This document shows positions 31,556 through 44,222 of a stretch of 64,000 nt of DNA, in pieces. A program made the position numbers and the translations under genes. Location of the stretch: positions 16,650,872 to 16,714,871 of the forward strand of contig JAJEKV010000014.1 of the NCBI GenBank assembly GCA_021234155.1. The letters run 5' to 3'. Every line of letters starts with the position of its first letter. Position 1 is the first letter of the stretch. Below the pieces are notes generated by a model that saw only the letters and a list, made by a program, of their open reading frames with translations, was not told where the DNA came from and ran no database searches. The stretch is from Isoetes taiwanensis. Lineage: Eukaryota > Streptophyta > Lycopodiopsida > Isoetales > Isoetaceae.

Positions 31556-32361
31556 ATATTAGAAGCGCTGCTGCATTTCCGACATCTCGAAAACGGCGAA
31601 GCATTCGGATCACACCTTGCTTGGTGAATTCAGCAACCAACTCCGAGGAAATTTGACCTTAGGGCTACTCAGAAATTTTCAACTAAATACTTTGCTGACC
31701 ACCATCAAATCATAGGCTGCCACGTTGTATCATTCTTTCTCTAGGGCTTACCTCTTTTGACTATTGTGTTCTTACTCGAAGAAAGATTTAGCCTAAAGCA
31801 ATATAATGTTTTGGTGTGTTGATCTTTGAATACGGTAGAGAAATTGGGGCGCTTAGGGTTGGCGCCTAGGTAAGTGAGCGTTTGGCTATGGAGGGCTAAC
31901 AGGGCCTTGGTACGGACGACAGGGACGACAGCAGTGGTAACATGGATTGTAACGAGAAAGAGGGACAGATTGGGAATGGAAATAGGAAACTTGGGTCTCG
32001 AACAGAGGGTCCAGAAGTGGGACCTATGCAGGGTATACAGGGAACAGGATGTACGGATGGAAAAGATAATGGAAAGGATAATGGTGCAAAGGGTGGCAAA
32101 GGTACTAGGGCAATGAGGGAATGAAAATCTAGGGCCTGTTATGAATGAACTTTTTCGAGAGATGTCACATCCCATGCAAGGCCAATTAGTGGAAATGATA
32201 AAGACTTTGACAGGAAAAGGAGTGCAGAGAAACGAAAAGCCATTCTTTGTCTGTGGAGACTGGCTAATTCCTACCATGGCGGAGAGCTCAGCAAGAAGAA
32301 CCAGATCTCAAACCATCTCTCCGATTCAAATGCAAAGCCAACTGGTGCCGGTGCTTCGATC
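31556..32361. other. Upstream region of trihelix gene, unassigned frames
   Basis: Open frames exist on both strands (minus 32277-31741, 178 residues; plus 32141-32464, 107 residues). Neither is recognised. The plus side has a G/K/N-rich stretch (GKDNGKDNGAKGGKG) from a short repeat, and MNELFREMSHPMQGQLVEMI, which could be a gag-like helix. One of them could be a decayed mobile element next to the trihelix promoter. Confidence 0.35.
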
Positions 32362-32847
32362 GGCTCCCGAAATTGAGTTCGGGAGCCAGCCGGGTTCGCT
32401 TGAGCTAACCTGTGAAATTCGGGGCGAATCCCTGTGGATTACCAGCCTAACCCAAGAAGTTTAGGTGGCGCTACCCACCGGGTTCGCCCAAGCGAACCCG
32501 AACCAGGGTTAGGCGGAGGCGGGTCGGATCGGCAGGAATCGGGTGTCAGCGCGCTGAACCGCACCGGTTCGCTCGGGCGTAACCCCGGTCAAACTGGCGA
32601 TACCGATCCAAAGCGCGGCGTGTCGGAGTCAAGACGGTGCCTGTGTACAGCAGATTCATTCGCTGGGGCGTAATCGGGCGGCGCCACATCGCCGAGGCAC
32701 GGTCGCCCGGTCGTGTTTCGGGTTCGCTAAGCGAACCCAATTTTTCAACGTAATTCCTGGGCCACCGAATTTTGAGGGGCTTAATTCCAATGCCACCGAA
32801 TATTTCGGTGGGGAGGGGTGGGAAGGATTTTTGTTCGCCAAGCGAAC
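32362..32847. repeat. Cluster of short perfect palindromes
   Basis: Perfect hairpins: GGCTCCCGAA/TTCGGGAGCC with 6-base loop (32362-32387); GGGTTCGC/GCGAACCC at 32480-32499 (loop 4) and 32720-32738 (loop 3); CCACCGAA/TTCGGTGG with loop 3 (32793-32811); GTTCGC/GCGAAC with loop 3 (32833-32847). Imperfect relatives lie near 32393-32410 and 32560. The GTTCGC arm recurs in most of them. The DNA is GC-rich, non-coding, and different from the AT-rich flank on its left. Confidence 0.8.
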
Positions 32848-32976
32848 CCTTATTTGAGCCAACATTTGAGCCAATATTTTGGCTCACGCGGCGCCCTGGC
32901 CATCCGCCAACCGCCATCCGCCAACTTCGCCAAGGTTCCAAGCTCAAGTGATTTGTGCGCCTTATTTTTCTAGTAC

Positions 32977-33068
32977 TTGATATTGATTAGAAAGATATTG
33001 ATATTGATACATATTGATACTATTGATATTCATTAGAAACATATTGATATTGATATTGATGTTGATAC
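32977..33068 (+). repeat. (TTGATA)n-rich microsatellite
   Basis: TTGATA and variants (TTGATAC, TTGATG, CATATTGATA) recur about a dozen times with short interruptions. Confidence 0.85.
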
Positions 33069-33389
33069 AATTAGAAACATCCGATTCTACTACTTGATTT
33101 CATCGATTCTACTATTAAAGATATTGAATCTATTACTTATTTCCCATTCATAAAACAAAAATTATAATAATCGCTTTTTGTCCATGCCGAGGACGTGACA
33201 ATTTGATGCAACCACTTGCATCATTATCCGCACGCCAAAGATCGTTTCATCTTTATTTGGCTCGTTGAGCCATTCTACCCGCCGCTATTTGCAGGAACGC
33301 CGCACGCCAAGGCAATGAAGCCCCCTTTCACTCATCCTTGCGACGATGGTGAAAGGAGGAGAGAAGCTGTGGGGATTGCTGCCCAGGGC

Positions 33390-33580
33390 GAGGAGGAGGA
33401 GGAGGAGGAGAGGGGTCGGTGGAGACGCCCCTTGGAGGAAGAGGAGGAGGAGGATTGCCGCTAGAAAGGGACATACCGCCTGTGTGGTCTTTAACCCGGG
33501 GACCATTATAACGAGATGGGCAAGAAGATTGGAGGAGGAGGAGGAGGAGGAGGGCGAGACTTGAGGAGGAGGAGGAGGAT
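33390..33580 (+). repeat. (GGA)n microsatellite blocks
   Basis: Three GGA/AGG runs, near 33390-33414, 33434-33452 and 33528-33580. They give glutamate- or arginine-rich frames on plus that are artefacts of the repeat. The surrounding 33.1-33.4 kb has no recognisable gene. Confidence 0.85.
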
Positions 33581-33607
33581 TGAGGGATGGACTTATATAG
33601 TGGATGT

Positions 33608-33740
33608 AGGGGTTAGGGTTAGGTTAGGGTTAGGGTTAGGGTTAGGTTAGGGTTAGGGTTGGGTTTGGGTTGGGGTTAGGGTTGGGATTGGGGTTGGGGT
33701 TGGGGTTGGGGTTGGGGTTGGGGTTGGGGTTAGGATTTAG
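33608..33740 (+). repeat. Interstitial telomere-like array, TTAGGG then TTGGGG
   Basis: From 33608 to about 33662 the array is mostly TTAGGG with some GTTAGG shortening. After a transition (TTTGGG, TTGGGA) about 33690-33732 is nearly pure GGGGTT. The usual plant telomere unit is TTTAGGG, so neither part is the standard one. No gene nearby. Confidence 0.85.
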
Positions 33741-36700
33741 GTTTACTTGCAAACCACACATTAAGGTTGACATGACAACTAGCATGGAAGTAATAAAGCA
33801 TATTAATTTGGATTTGGATTCAAATGCTATTTGTTCTATTTGTGTTTTGTGAAGACCCCAATGCATCAATAGGTTTGTACTCGGGGCTTGCGTTAATGTT
33901 CACTGCACCTCGGATATCTATTCGAGACCGCCGAGAACCATGTCTTATTCGGGATGCGTTCCACCGGTTGGCATGGAGGAGCGTCCCCCGCCATTTGGCC
34001 TACGAGCGGGCGGCGCCTTCTTCCGACGACGCGGTAGCATTCTAGAATGGTACCCCAACCGACATTAATCCGAACCCGCCGGGTTTGTTGTGTGTGCTTG
34101 TTAACCGTATTTGTTTTGTGGCAGGGAATACCATGGCATTTGGTGCCTCGTCCGCAGTGGTCACGCTCCGGTTGAGAGCGGCGGGCCCCAACAATTGCGC
34201 GGTGGATTTGCATAAAGCACTGGGTGCAATCACTATGCCGACGTGATACGCCGCGGACCCGGTTTTCCGGGTTTGATGCGCGACGAGCATGGGGCTACCA
34301 CCGAGCCACCACCCGGATCTTTGGTGGCCCACCGACGCACATTCCGCCACGGTCCGCACAATCGCTGCGAGATGCGGGTAGGGTGGTGTCCGGCGGGGAG
34401 AGGGCAGCTAAACGTCGAGAAGATCCCCGCCAAAGCGGCCACAGATGTTGGAGGCTGCCGCAAGACACAGGAAGCGAGGGCAAGGCGCAACAACAATGCG
34501 GCTACAACATGTCCTAACCCCGCAGGCCGCCTTTGGAGGCCTTTTCCCGAGGGCCCTGACGCCATGTTCCACGAGGCCAGCACAAAGACAAAGTGGAGCT
34601 GAGAGGATGCAGCCCCTTTTATGAAGGTTGCATTAGAGCCCGAGCTGGTGCCTGTGTGGAGTCCGGGGAGGAGGACAGACCGCACATGCCCCTTCTCAAT
34701 GACCGGGCCATTGCAATGCAGGATGGTCGGTCATTTGCCCACGAAAGCAGAGCCGCTAGCCGAGCTCCCTCGTGATACGGAGTCTCACCAAAGTTACTTA
34801 AGAGGGTCCATCTTCACAAAGTCTTTCAGAGCCCGCAAAGGTGTCCACACTCCTGGCATCGATCCCTCATTCGCCTCCACGATAGTGAATTGCATGACGA
34901 CATGGACGAAGTTCCGCCGAGGTAGGGCTACGCCGACGCAGCTCCCTCTCATGGGACACGCCCGCTGTCGGCTGATCCGTTTATGGCCACCCCCTCCTTC
35001 CATAGGGCTGGCGGTGACAAGCTGACCGCTTTTAGTCGTAAGTGTGTCTTTGACGACATAGTGAGGACCGCAATGGCAAAATTACGGGTATGGCAACATT
35101 AATTTTCGCCATTTCCGCCCAACCGCAATGTCGAGGGAACCGAGGCATGGATGAGAGACCGAGCCCCGGGTTTCTTCATGTACCACCTTGAGAGTTTGAC
35201 GCACACCATCCGAGCTACACGGTGTGTGTGTACCCATTCGAGGTTGGTCCCAAATTTATCGTAAGCTCCGGCACAGGTTCCCGAGCACTTGCGTATCCCG
35301 GCCAAAGTCTTGGTCTCTTCGAGGAGGTTAGGGTGTTCACCCACTTCTACGGCCAGCCAGATTATCGAGCATCTCGGTCACACGCTGGTGTGAGGGCGCT
35401 TCTGGATAGCGCCGCCACCGGGTCTTGCGGGAGGGCCGCCCAAAGATGCGGCGTGCAACTCATCGTTGACCTTATCGAGGCTTGCACAACCGATGGACAA
35501 AGGGGAGGAGGGACATATACCAGTACCGATGAGGTGCGTGGTCCGATTTTTAGTTTGTATCTAATGATGTCGACATCTAACCACCGAGTTCCATGCACGT
35601 AGTGCCTTGCGTCACATGCTACCCGGCGAGCGTCATGAAGTTGTTGATGGTGGACCCCGGTCTACCACGACTACGTTCAAATCCGGAGACACACAACGTG
35701 TCTCCCCGAGGAGGCGTCTCCCACTTTCTTCCCGGTGAGCATCCCGATTGGGGTACACTTCGCCCGATCCTATGGCCCATCGTCATGAAGTAAGTCTGCC
35801 AGTTCTTTGCTTTAGTTTCAATTGGTGCATGTGAGCATTGTTAAAATCATTACATCATTGCCGCAAAGGGCCATTGGATGCTCGTTACCCTCATACGAGA
35901 CACGGACTCGCGCCGCTTGGGCCTTAGAGAGACGACGATCATGTGGAGTGGTGGTGCCGACAACCTTCCCACGGCCGAGTCTCGAGTTCGCTCAACCTAC
36001 CCTCGCCGGCCGTGAGTGTTTCTTGTGCTTGCCTCATGCTATTATGTGCTCCTTTGTCGGATCTCACCGCGGTGTCTTTTTCGCCAAGAAGGCTTGGCTT
36101 TTTCCCGGCGATTGGGGGCACCAATGGGTACATTCGTATGCGACGCGCTGAACGGCCATGCGCCCGCCACTGATCGATAACAACACCGGCGGCGATGCAT
36201 ATTGGCTTCATCCGCGCGGCGCGCGGGCGCGGTGGCGACGAGGTACGGATGCAATTGTGCCAATTAGGGCTCGGTACACACAGCAAGATGTGCGACGCTT
36301 TAGGAATGAGTGGCGGTAGTAGTAGCTCTGGCCGCTTTTTATTGTAGGGTGTACCGGTACCGACAAAGCGTTCGGTGGTCACCGTTAGTGGTAATTGTAC
36401 CGTAAAAGGTTGCTTAAATGGTTAAATGGTTTAAAAACTTAGAAATGGCCACCCAAAAATTATAATGTGTGAATTGTACACTACTTAAAACTTGGGTTGT
36501 GACCCATCGGCTTCCACTCGGCCCCTCGTCCGCGCGCGAGGTCGCGGGCGGTTGGTCCCGGCTACGCGGGTTTTGCGCCGCCATCGTGGACTCCACCGCT
36601 GGCATGTTTCCCGCCAGGTGTCATACCTCCCATGGTAGACGTGAACAGCGGGTCGACGCGTCTCTATGGAATCGGACCTGCGCACCTTTGGAAATCATGT

Positions 36701-39700
36701 CACGCACCTCTCGCCGGGTCAAGAGCATCGGCATTTTGCATGGTGGCCTGCATAGATTGGTGTTCGCCATGAGCAACGATCCCACCTGTTGTAGCAACGC
36801 ATTAGCACATGGACGCCGCTCGCGGAGCGGGCGGTCTTGGAGGCAAGGGCGGAATGAATTGCCGGTTCGGAATAGCTCATTGAATCAGCGGGGTGGTGGC
36901 CGCTAAGGAAGTAGTCTCCCGCTATGAGATGTTTGCACACAAAGATGGGGGCATGGACAATCACAATATCGCATTCTCATGTCGCCGAAAGTGTATCTCA
37001 AACCCCTCGTTGGATCGACTTGCCATAGATAGTCGGACGTCGGTAGCATCTTCGAGGCTAATGGCGTTGGGGGGTTATCGTGCAAGGACCGGATAGCGAG
37101 TGAGCACCGCATGTCTCTTCGGATATGAACGTGTGCTATAACGCCCATACCGGCCGGACGAGAAAAACATCGTGAGGGTTGGCTTATAGGACGTAAGCAC
37201 GTAAAATACGAAAGAGTAGGACCCCATCGACTTACCAAGACTCCATCTTTCTTCGCGACCGAAGTCAAGATTGTGCCTCCGCCAGCAGGGAAGGTCCCGT
37301 CCGAAGCCTATGAGATGGGACACTAGCGTGTACATCCTTATATTGACCTTTGCACCGCAGGGTTTGGGTCTTCTAACTTTCCAAAGGCGCTTAACGTAGT
37401 TTGTCGTGATCCACATCCGCATGGTTGAACATCCGCTTGTGTCGTTGCCATTTACCATCCCACGCTGTCCCCATTCACCAATTGTGATTCAAGTACCTAC
37501 ATCGCCTCGGGTCGATGTTTGCCCCAGCTGCCTACATGTATGAGCTAAACGCCGTTGTGCACTCACCCTTGTATGATGTGGTTTTCTCCGCATTTAAGTT
37601 GAAATTGTGCCAACCGGGCTGGTGATACGCTTTGGGGTTCGGTTCATCATCAACTTCGACACCGCAGAGCCACGCCCCTTCTTCAACAGCCTCCCGGCCA
37701 AAGCGTGGCAAAGAAGTATTTTTGCCATGCACGCTTCGCATGGAACCAACATGCAAGAACATTGCCCGCAACCCGCTTGTCGAACCATGAGTGTCGATTC
37801 TCCATCAAGCGATACAATCATTGTGTGCTCATCATACCGCCGCCACCGCCTACCCAACAATGTGGGTCCCGTGATAGTCTGCTCTCACAAAATTCGGGCC
37901 CATGTCAATGGTGATTGACCTAGGCCTCGACAGGCCCATCCGCTCAAAACACAAGACGGAAGCATATCTTCGTGGCATGTCGCCGATGCCCCTCGCCGCC
38001 TCTACGCCGCACAAAGATGTAAAAGACGGGAACCCCCACACCCCAAGAATTGGTACAACTGCCCCGCACAAATGGAAACTTCCACAGATTTGTATGTAAG
38101 GTTGAATCCATGGTCCAACCGGCCACGGCGCATCCATCTCACAAGAAATTTCCAACATCCCGTCATCTTGGATGACTAGGATCCATGGCCGGGTCCAAGG
38201 GTTTGGCAAAGATGCGGATTCCGTGGCTGGTGAAAATCACCTTCCTAAGCTTTCCAATCGTTAATCCCGCCTCGAGGCTTTTCCCAACTGCATCTAAACC
38301 GCCGCCACATGGTGTAATGTGGTGAGATTGATGAAAAATATTTTCGATCGCGGATCTTATTGAAATAACCGCTTGGACAACATCATTGAACAAAACATGG
38401 AAAGCATCACAATATGTAAACTCTAGGACAACGCCATTGCTCCATCGGATCTTTAATTTTTAGGGCTCTTACCGAAAGTATTCTCACGGTGATGCCGCTT
38501 GCCACACATCCTCCCGCTGACATCGTGGAATCTCCAGATATGACTCGCCAACCGGGCATTGGGCCATCAGATTTTGGGTCCCCGCGGTTTTTATGTATGT
38601 CCCACGCAAAGACGTGTCATTCCAATGCTTCTAAGCTCAGGCGTATGAGTCGCCAGCGCTTCAGATGCATTGCATGACCAACTTCCGTGATATTTGTGAA
38701 AGGTCATGGCTGCTTGTGTTCTCAGGCGCATCGTGATAATTGCAGACCACTGAATGCAAAGACCATTCCATCTACTTTTCACCTGCCCGCAGTTTTAAAC
38801 AAGCATCCTCACGTGCGACCGACGGATTTGCCTATCCCCGGTGCCCCTCCTTCGGGTCGCCTCCATCCAAGTGGCAGCCATAGTCATCCACAACCTCACC
38901 TGCGCTACCAAGACGCCGGGTGATGCCCGGACCAAACGGACACGATGAGTAGTTTGTAGCTCAATCACCCTTTGCTCTAGGCTGTCCATGGTGGTCTCTT
39001 CACAAAGAGTTGGGAAGTCACCGCCCTTCATGGTGCGGCCACCTCGCGACGCCAAGACGCCCCATGCACGCCAAGACGTATTTCATGGGACGCCATGTCG
39101 TCAGAGGCCGACTTCCCACCCTTCCTGAAATCTTTGAAGAGTGGCGCGGGGAGTTTTACGGGTGCTTCCACCAGCACTTCAGCAACCAGCCTTCCTAACC
39201 CAATGAAGGACCAACTTCAGGGCCCAAGCCACACCGGGTACAACCAACCGATTCAACGACTCATCATTAACCGCGAAGATTCCGCATCGCACAACATACT
39301 CGACGCAGTCTTCTCTCGCTTTAGGACCGGGTAGGACTTCATTCGGTTTCGACGCGATGGGGAACATAGTACCTTCGGTGAGGCACAACCCTCATCAACG
39401 CATACACACACACTCGCTGGAATGCCGCAATCCCATCAAATCTCCCAGGCACCACACGCAAGCCATTGTAATCGGTCCCGCAGAGACCGCCAATCAAACA
39501 GCCTCGAGGATCTTGGGTGGGAGTAACTTGTAGTGGATTTCTGGCCGTGCCGGTTCATCCATCAGTCCAGATCACCAAGCCTCCTCCCATTACTGTGTCA
39601 TCCCTGCGGTCATCAAGTGAAGGCCATAATCACTATCATTTCATCCAAATCGACCACCGAAGTCGCTCTGGCGGTTCAATTGCGCTATCTTCGACACTAG

Positions 39701-39741
39701 GAAGACAAAATCCAGCCGCCTATCACAACACTTAACCCGCT
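33741..39741. other. CpG-rich 6-kb block, no identifiable genes
   Basis: From about 33.87 to 39.7 kb the DNA becomes GC-rich with many intact CpG sites (for example around 36510-36580). Dozens of short frames lie on both strands, the longest about 170 codons, none with a domain I recognise. Frames rarely exceed 100 codons without a stop and do not line up into one protein. There is no LTR, LINE tail or terminal inverted repeat I can see. A short AT-rich island sits at 36400-36480. It may be a decayed element of unknown type or a poorly assembled one. No coding call can be supported. Confidence 0.5.
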
Positions 39742-39743
39742 AC

Positions 39744-39897
39744 TGCCTATGGCAAAAATTGCCTTTGGTAAAAAAATTGCCTATGGTAAAAAAAATTAGC
39801 CTATGGTTAGAAATAGCGGTGGTATTGGCCTTCCATGGTAAAAAAACTTCCATGGTAAAAATGCCTATGGCAAAAATAGCATGTGCTAAAATATCCT
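39744..39897 (+). repeat. Imperfect 15-19-bp tandem repeat (GCCTATGGTAAAAAT)
   Basis: TGCCTATGGCAAAAAT, TGCCTTTGGTAAAAAAAT and related units recur seven or more times with variable A-runs. One insertion (near 39808-39830) breaks the array. It marks the right edge of the CpG-rich block. Confidence 0.75.
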
Positions 39898-40812
39898 AGA
39901 CATTCTAAATACCCATTGTAAAATGGCCTATGATAAATGCAAAAATAAGGCCTATGCTCAATATCGAGAATGCAAAAGGATGAGACATATATGGAGCACT
40001 GTTTAGCAGCAACAAGCATGCTATAGCACCAAAGATCAAGTAATTCAAGGCCTTCCAGAGATATGAGCATGCCAACGCTCCCTGGCTACAAGATAAATAG
40101 CCCTTAGTTCAGATTCTACCAGCGAATCGTTTTCTTCTTGGGCATTTCAAAAACTTGGCTTTAAAAATCTTGGGCATTAAATTTTCGGGTTAAAAAAAAC
40201 TCCCGCGATTTGAAAATTGTGGGGCATGGTGGCCCCCCTCGCTACCATTAAGCCGCACGGGTTCGTTGTTAACCCGGTTGCCACCCCGACCGCTTCTACG
40301 GATTAAGCCACTTCGACGCTTCGCCGCCTTTGAATTGATCAGGTTCGCCTTTGCATCCGCCTGAACCTCGGCACCGTATTAACTCAACGTTGTGGGACGA
40401 CGCTTTTATCCCAAGCTTGCTCGCCTAAAGCAATCTCCGCAAAGAACGCTTACTTCTGGCCGCCATCGCTCTCGCCGACTCGGCATGCATCCTCCGGTCC
40501 GTCAATTTTTGCTTAACCTCTTGGCGGATTGACCGATTTCGAGCCAATAAAGTTGGCTTAACCGCAATCCATTCGATGAAGTTAACCGAACGTAGAGAAG
40601 AATGCGCAAGGTATACTTAATCAAGCCGAATTGTGAGGTATTCTCTTCCCTACATGATTTTGTTCCCAATCAGACAGGATCTTCAATCGAGAGGAGTGAT
40701 CGGGTGCATTAGCATGAAGGTGTCAAACTCGCGGATAATTTAATGGAACCAATTAAGATGGGAAAGCATGTGAGTATTACGAGTATGTATCGGCTTGATT
40801 TTCCTTTAGAAG
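39898..40812. other. Unassigned DNA between the CpG-rich block and LINE
   Basis: Starts AT-rich, then 40200-40600 is again CpG-rich with a GGTTCG-N-AACCC-like motif (CGGGTTCGTTGTTAACCCGG at 40258-40277). No gene recognised. Confidence 0.4.
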
Positions 40813-43147
40813 TTGAATGCGGTGACACGCATCGCTCAATTTTTACTAAAGGGAATCATAGTTCAGCCAATACCCAATTCTACTTTCAAAAGTGGAATGC
40901 AAAATTCTAATTCAAATGATCTTAAAGTGTTATTCCATCCAACATCATGCTCTACGGGTCTTAGTCCTATATATTGGCATGAGGACATATTCAAGAATCT
41001 CAAGCTCGATAGGGAATATATAGGATGGAGGCAATCCCTGAAAGGCCCCGAATATAGTCCAACTCGCTATCCTCAAGGATATCCCCAAAGAGTCAATTAC
41101 GAAGACATTCATTATGGGAAGAAAAAAGTGTTAAAACTACAATGGTCCGGTCCGCCTATTCCATGCGTGGGAATTTAGATTGAGACTACATGGAGGGGAG
41201 TTTGTCGGGACAAAGAAAGTCTACAAACCTGAAGATATCCCCTGGGAAACGTAACGTAGCAAACAAAATGTCTCTAAGAATTCCTAAGGAAAAATTGATT
41301 CCATCAACAGAGGAAAAAAAAGAATGGAAGTGCATACAAAAAGCAAGAAAACAAAGACAAACAACTAAGAGAAGAATTGAAAAAGAAAAATGGAAACAAG
41401 CAAATCTCAGAAAAGAGTGGAAAAGAAAAAGGCTAATGACAAAATGGCGTAGTGTCAAGGTCTTGGTCAAAAGTGGGAACAAGATGAACTCAGCGGGAAA
41501 GACTCCTGACCAAATTGTTTCCTTATGTATTACCTGCTCATCTTATGAGGTAATACCTTAACTATAGCTGAGCCCACTGCCCACCCATCAATGCCTACCC
41601 CGAATCTCGATTCGCAGATATCAGCCAGGACAACTCTTCAAGGAGATTGTTCCGTAGGAGAATCATAATCCAAATTAACTGAATTTTTCTTCCCCAAAAC
41701 GTATTACTGTGATGATAAAGATCTTCTCATGAGGTGTTGCTGAGCCAATGGAGAAACAAGAGGATATGGATAAGGATGTAGTGCCAACACCCCATGATCA
41801 ATACTCTTATGACCTCTTATCAATGAAGAACATGAAGGTAACTAATTTTTACCAAATCCCCAATGGAATTTGATAGCAATGTGAGGAAAGCATAGACATG
41901 AACCGAGGAAATCGTTTTCCTCAAGTGAGACCACTGATTCTATAAGTCCCATGGGCCGAGGTGGTTAATAATAATACCGTGAAAGGCCTAATGAAATTGA
42001 CCCTGTCAATAGGCCAATAAGTCCATTAGGACAACAAATTCATTAGACAACAGGATGTTGAGGGGAATAGAGGAGACAATGAAGAGGACTTTTACACCAA
42101 GGAAAGGGGACATAACAGCCCCAGGAGGCCTGGGAATTGTTGACATTCTATTCATTAAGCCCATCTAAACCAGAGAGTGTGAACAATAGACCACTAAGTT
42201 TAACTGAAAATCTTGATCGAGTAATCGAAAAATCTAAGACCAAGGACGAGATGATGATAAATACTTACACCAAGAAGGGGACATTGATTCATCAGGGTCA
42301 GGAGTCAAACAAACGTAATTCTAAGTATTAACTTCCATCTTCCTCAACTAGATGGCCCGGGTAATTGTTCCGTAAATGGAAGGTAGGCCAATAAGTCCAT
42401 CTAGGGATATATTATCCGAAGCAATGGTAACTAATTAAGTATTGAAAAGTGGGGAAATGAAAATTCTTTACCCACATACAGGAAAAGTGCTAAGGTTGTC
42501 CATTTCTCTCGATAATCGCCTTGAACCTAAAGTCAAGGTAGAAAGAAATTTGTAGATCAATGAAAAAGCAGTTACATTGAATTTCATTTGAGGAATCAAA
42601 GGTCCTCTCAAAGGAAAAAGGGTGCTTATCGCGTCTAAAAGGAGATGAAAGGCATTACTGTTTTGGCATGTGAACACAGTTACCAGAATTTGAGACCAAA
42701 TTTTGGGAAACCGATTATAAATTTAATGGGGGACTCGGTTTGGACCCCGCAGATGGCACTAAGGGAGGCATGGTGTGGAGAGGCTTCAAACGCGGTGGAA
42801 AAATATAAAGATAGTAAAGATGGACCTGCTGCCATTCTAAAGAAAGGGAAGAATGCAATTGAATTATAAACGATATGTTCTCAACTGATCCAGCAGAGAG
42901 AGCGCTGAAGGATACAAATGGACAATTGGTTACAAGCACACCAAAACAATAATTGGTTTGGCTGAACAACACACCAAGTTGGGATCAAAAACTTGGTAAG
43001 CAATTAAATATGACCAAAGGAGAAAAGCATACGGAAGGATTGAGGAAAATTTCACATATATTCCTCCATCCCTCCTCTCATCAATACTGTTCTTATCTAT
43101 CTATCACTCTGGAGTAACAAAAGAAAAGGGGAGCATAGAACCTTCGC

Positions 43148-43444
43148 TTGCTTGACGTGCTGACCTGGCACACCAGCATCGATAATATGATTACCTCTTG
43201 TGATGTTGGTAATTCTATGTCAGACTACTTTCCTCAGTTTCTAGAGAGTATGGCCAATTCCACAAAGGGTGGATTTAATACACCTTTCAAATTCAACACG
43301 ATGTTGAACAACAAAAGTTCAGAAGACTTCACAACCTTCTATATCCGCCCCTGTGGTCACCCCATCGAATCAATGAATGCTTTTGTGCAAAATCTCAAGA
43401 AAAATAAAAGAATGGGTCAAAGTTTGGGGAAAGGAGTGGAATAG
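43148..43444 (+). pseudogene. LINE endonuclease C-terminal part
   Basis: The 98-residue frame reads MSDYFPQFLES, where S-D-Y corresponds to the S-D-H near the end of the AP-endonuclease domain. It continues FNTPFKFNTML and FVQNLKKNKRMGQSLGKG. This matches the linker P-F-R-F-x-x-x-W ... L-x-x-L-K in plant L1 ORF2. The catalytic His is Tyr here. Upstream endonuclease motifs cannot be read. Confidence 0.6.
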
Positions 43445-44222
43445 GAAAAGGAAAAAGAGAAGGGTAGAGTCTATGAGGCCATGAGAGTCCTCGCATTTCT
43501 ATTCCAAGACAAAACAATAGGAAGTGGCAAGAAAAGGAGATGCATCTGAGATCAAGGTCAAGAAGATTTCACAATATAGTTAGCCAAAAGTTTGGCTATT
43601 AGAAGCAAATGCAAATAATATTTGAATGATGGATGATGCCGATCAGCCTTCTTCTTTAGGACAGCCAAGAGCCGTGATATTGAATAATGGAATAGTAGAG
43701 GTGGTGGATGAACGCGGGAAGTCCTGGGCTTATCCCTAATCGAGATTCGTATTTCCACAAAGAGTACCAAGCCTTTCAGCAACTAAGGAAGTAGAGAGTA
43801 AGGTAATCGAGGACTTTTCAAGGAATTGCCCTTCAAGGACCAGAAATGTAGACAAGGATATGTTGAAACTCCGTGAGACAAGGAGATAGTCGAGACTCTT
43901 AAGGTCAATGGGCACATGGGAAAGCCCTGTCCGATGTGTGGATTTCCAACCGTAATTCTATGTTGAGTTCTCCTCTCGAAACATGAAGGATGACTTCATA
44001 AAGTTTATACAGGAGCATGGCGTTTCTACAACCAAATACCACGTCATCAAATCACTTTGATTCCTAAAGTGGGGTGTCCAATGAACATAGTCGATTGAGG
44101 CCAATCTCCTTTGACAAATACCATTCTATAAGGTATTAGCCAAGATCCCGCTAATAGATTAAAGGCTTGCCCCATAAATGTCATAAATCCATGTCACCGC
44201 TTCCTCTCCCAAAGACATATTC

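Noticed and set aside
31741-32277. 178-residue open frame on the minus strand
   Set aside because: Low-complexity, cysteine- and serine-rich composition without domain. The opposite strand has equally good frames, so chance is likely.
32480-32500. tRNA B-box-like GGTTCG
   Set aside because: No A-box at proper distance and no cloverleaf; the motif belongs to a palindrome.
33642-33869. Frames with (NP)n or (GL)n repeats
   Set aside because: Direct translation of the telomere-like GGGGTT array, not a protein.
35590-35800. Possible plant mobile domain (phrase NPETHN followed by a G-rich stretch)
   Set aside because: Only four or five residues resemble the family motif, and flanking frames do not continue it.
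37844-37920. DDE-transposase-like phrase (HGTHIVG) on the minus strand
   Set aside because: A short match only. Downstream residues do not fit PIF/Harbinger or Mutator transposases.
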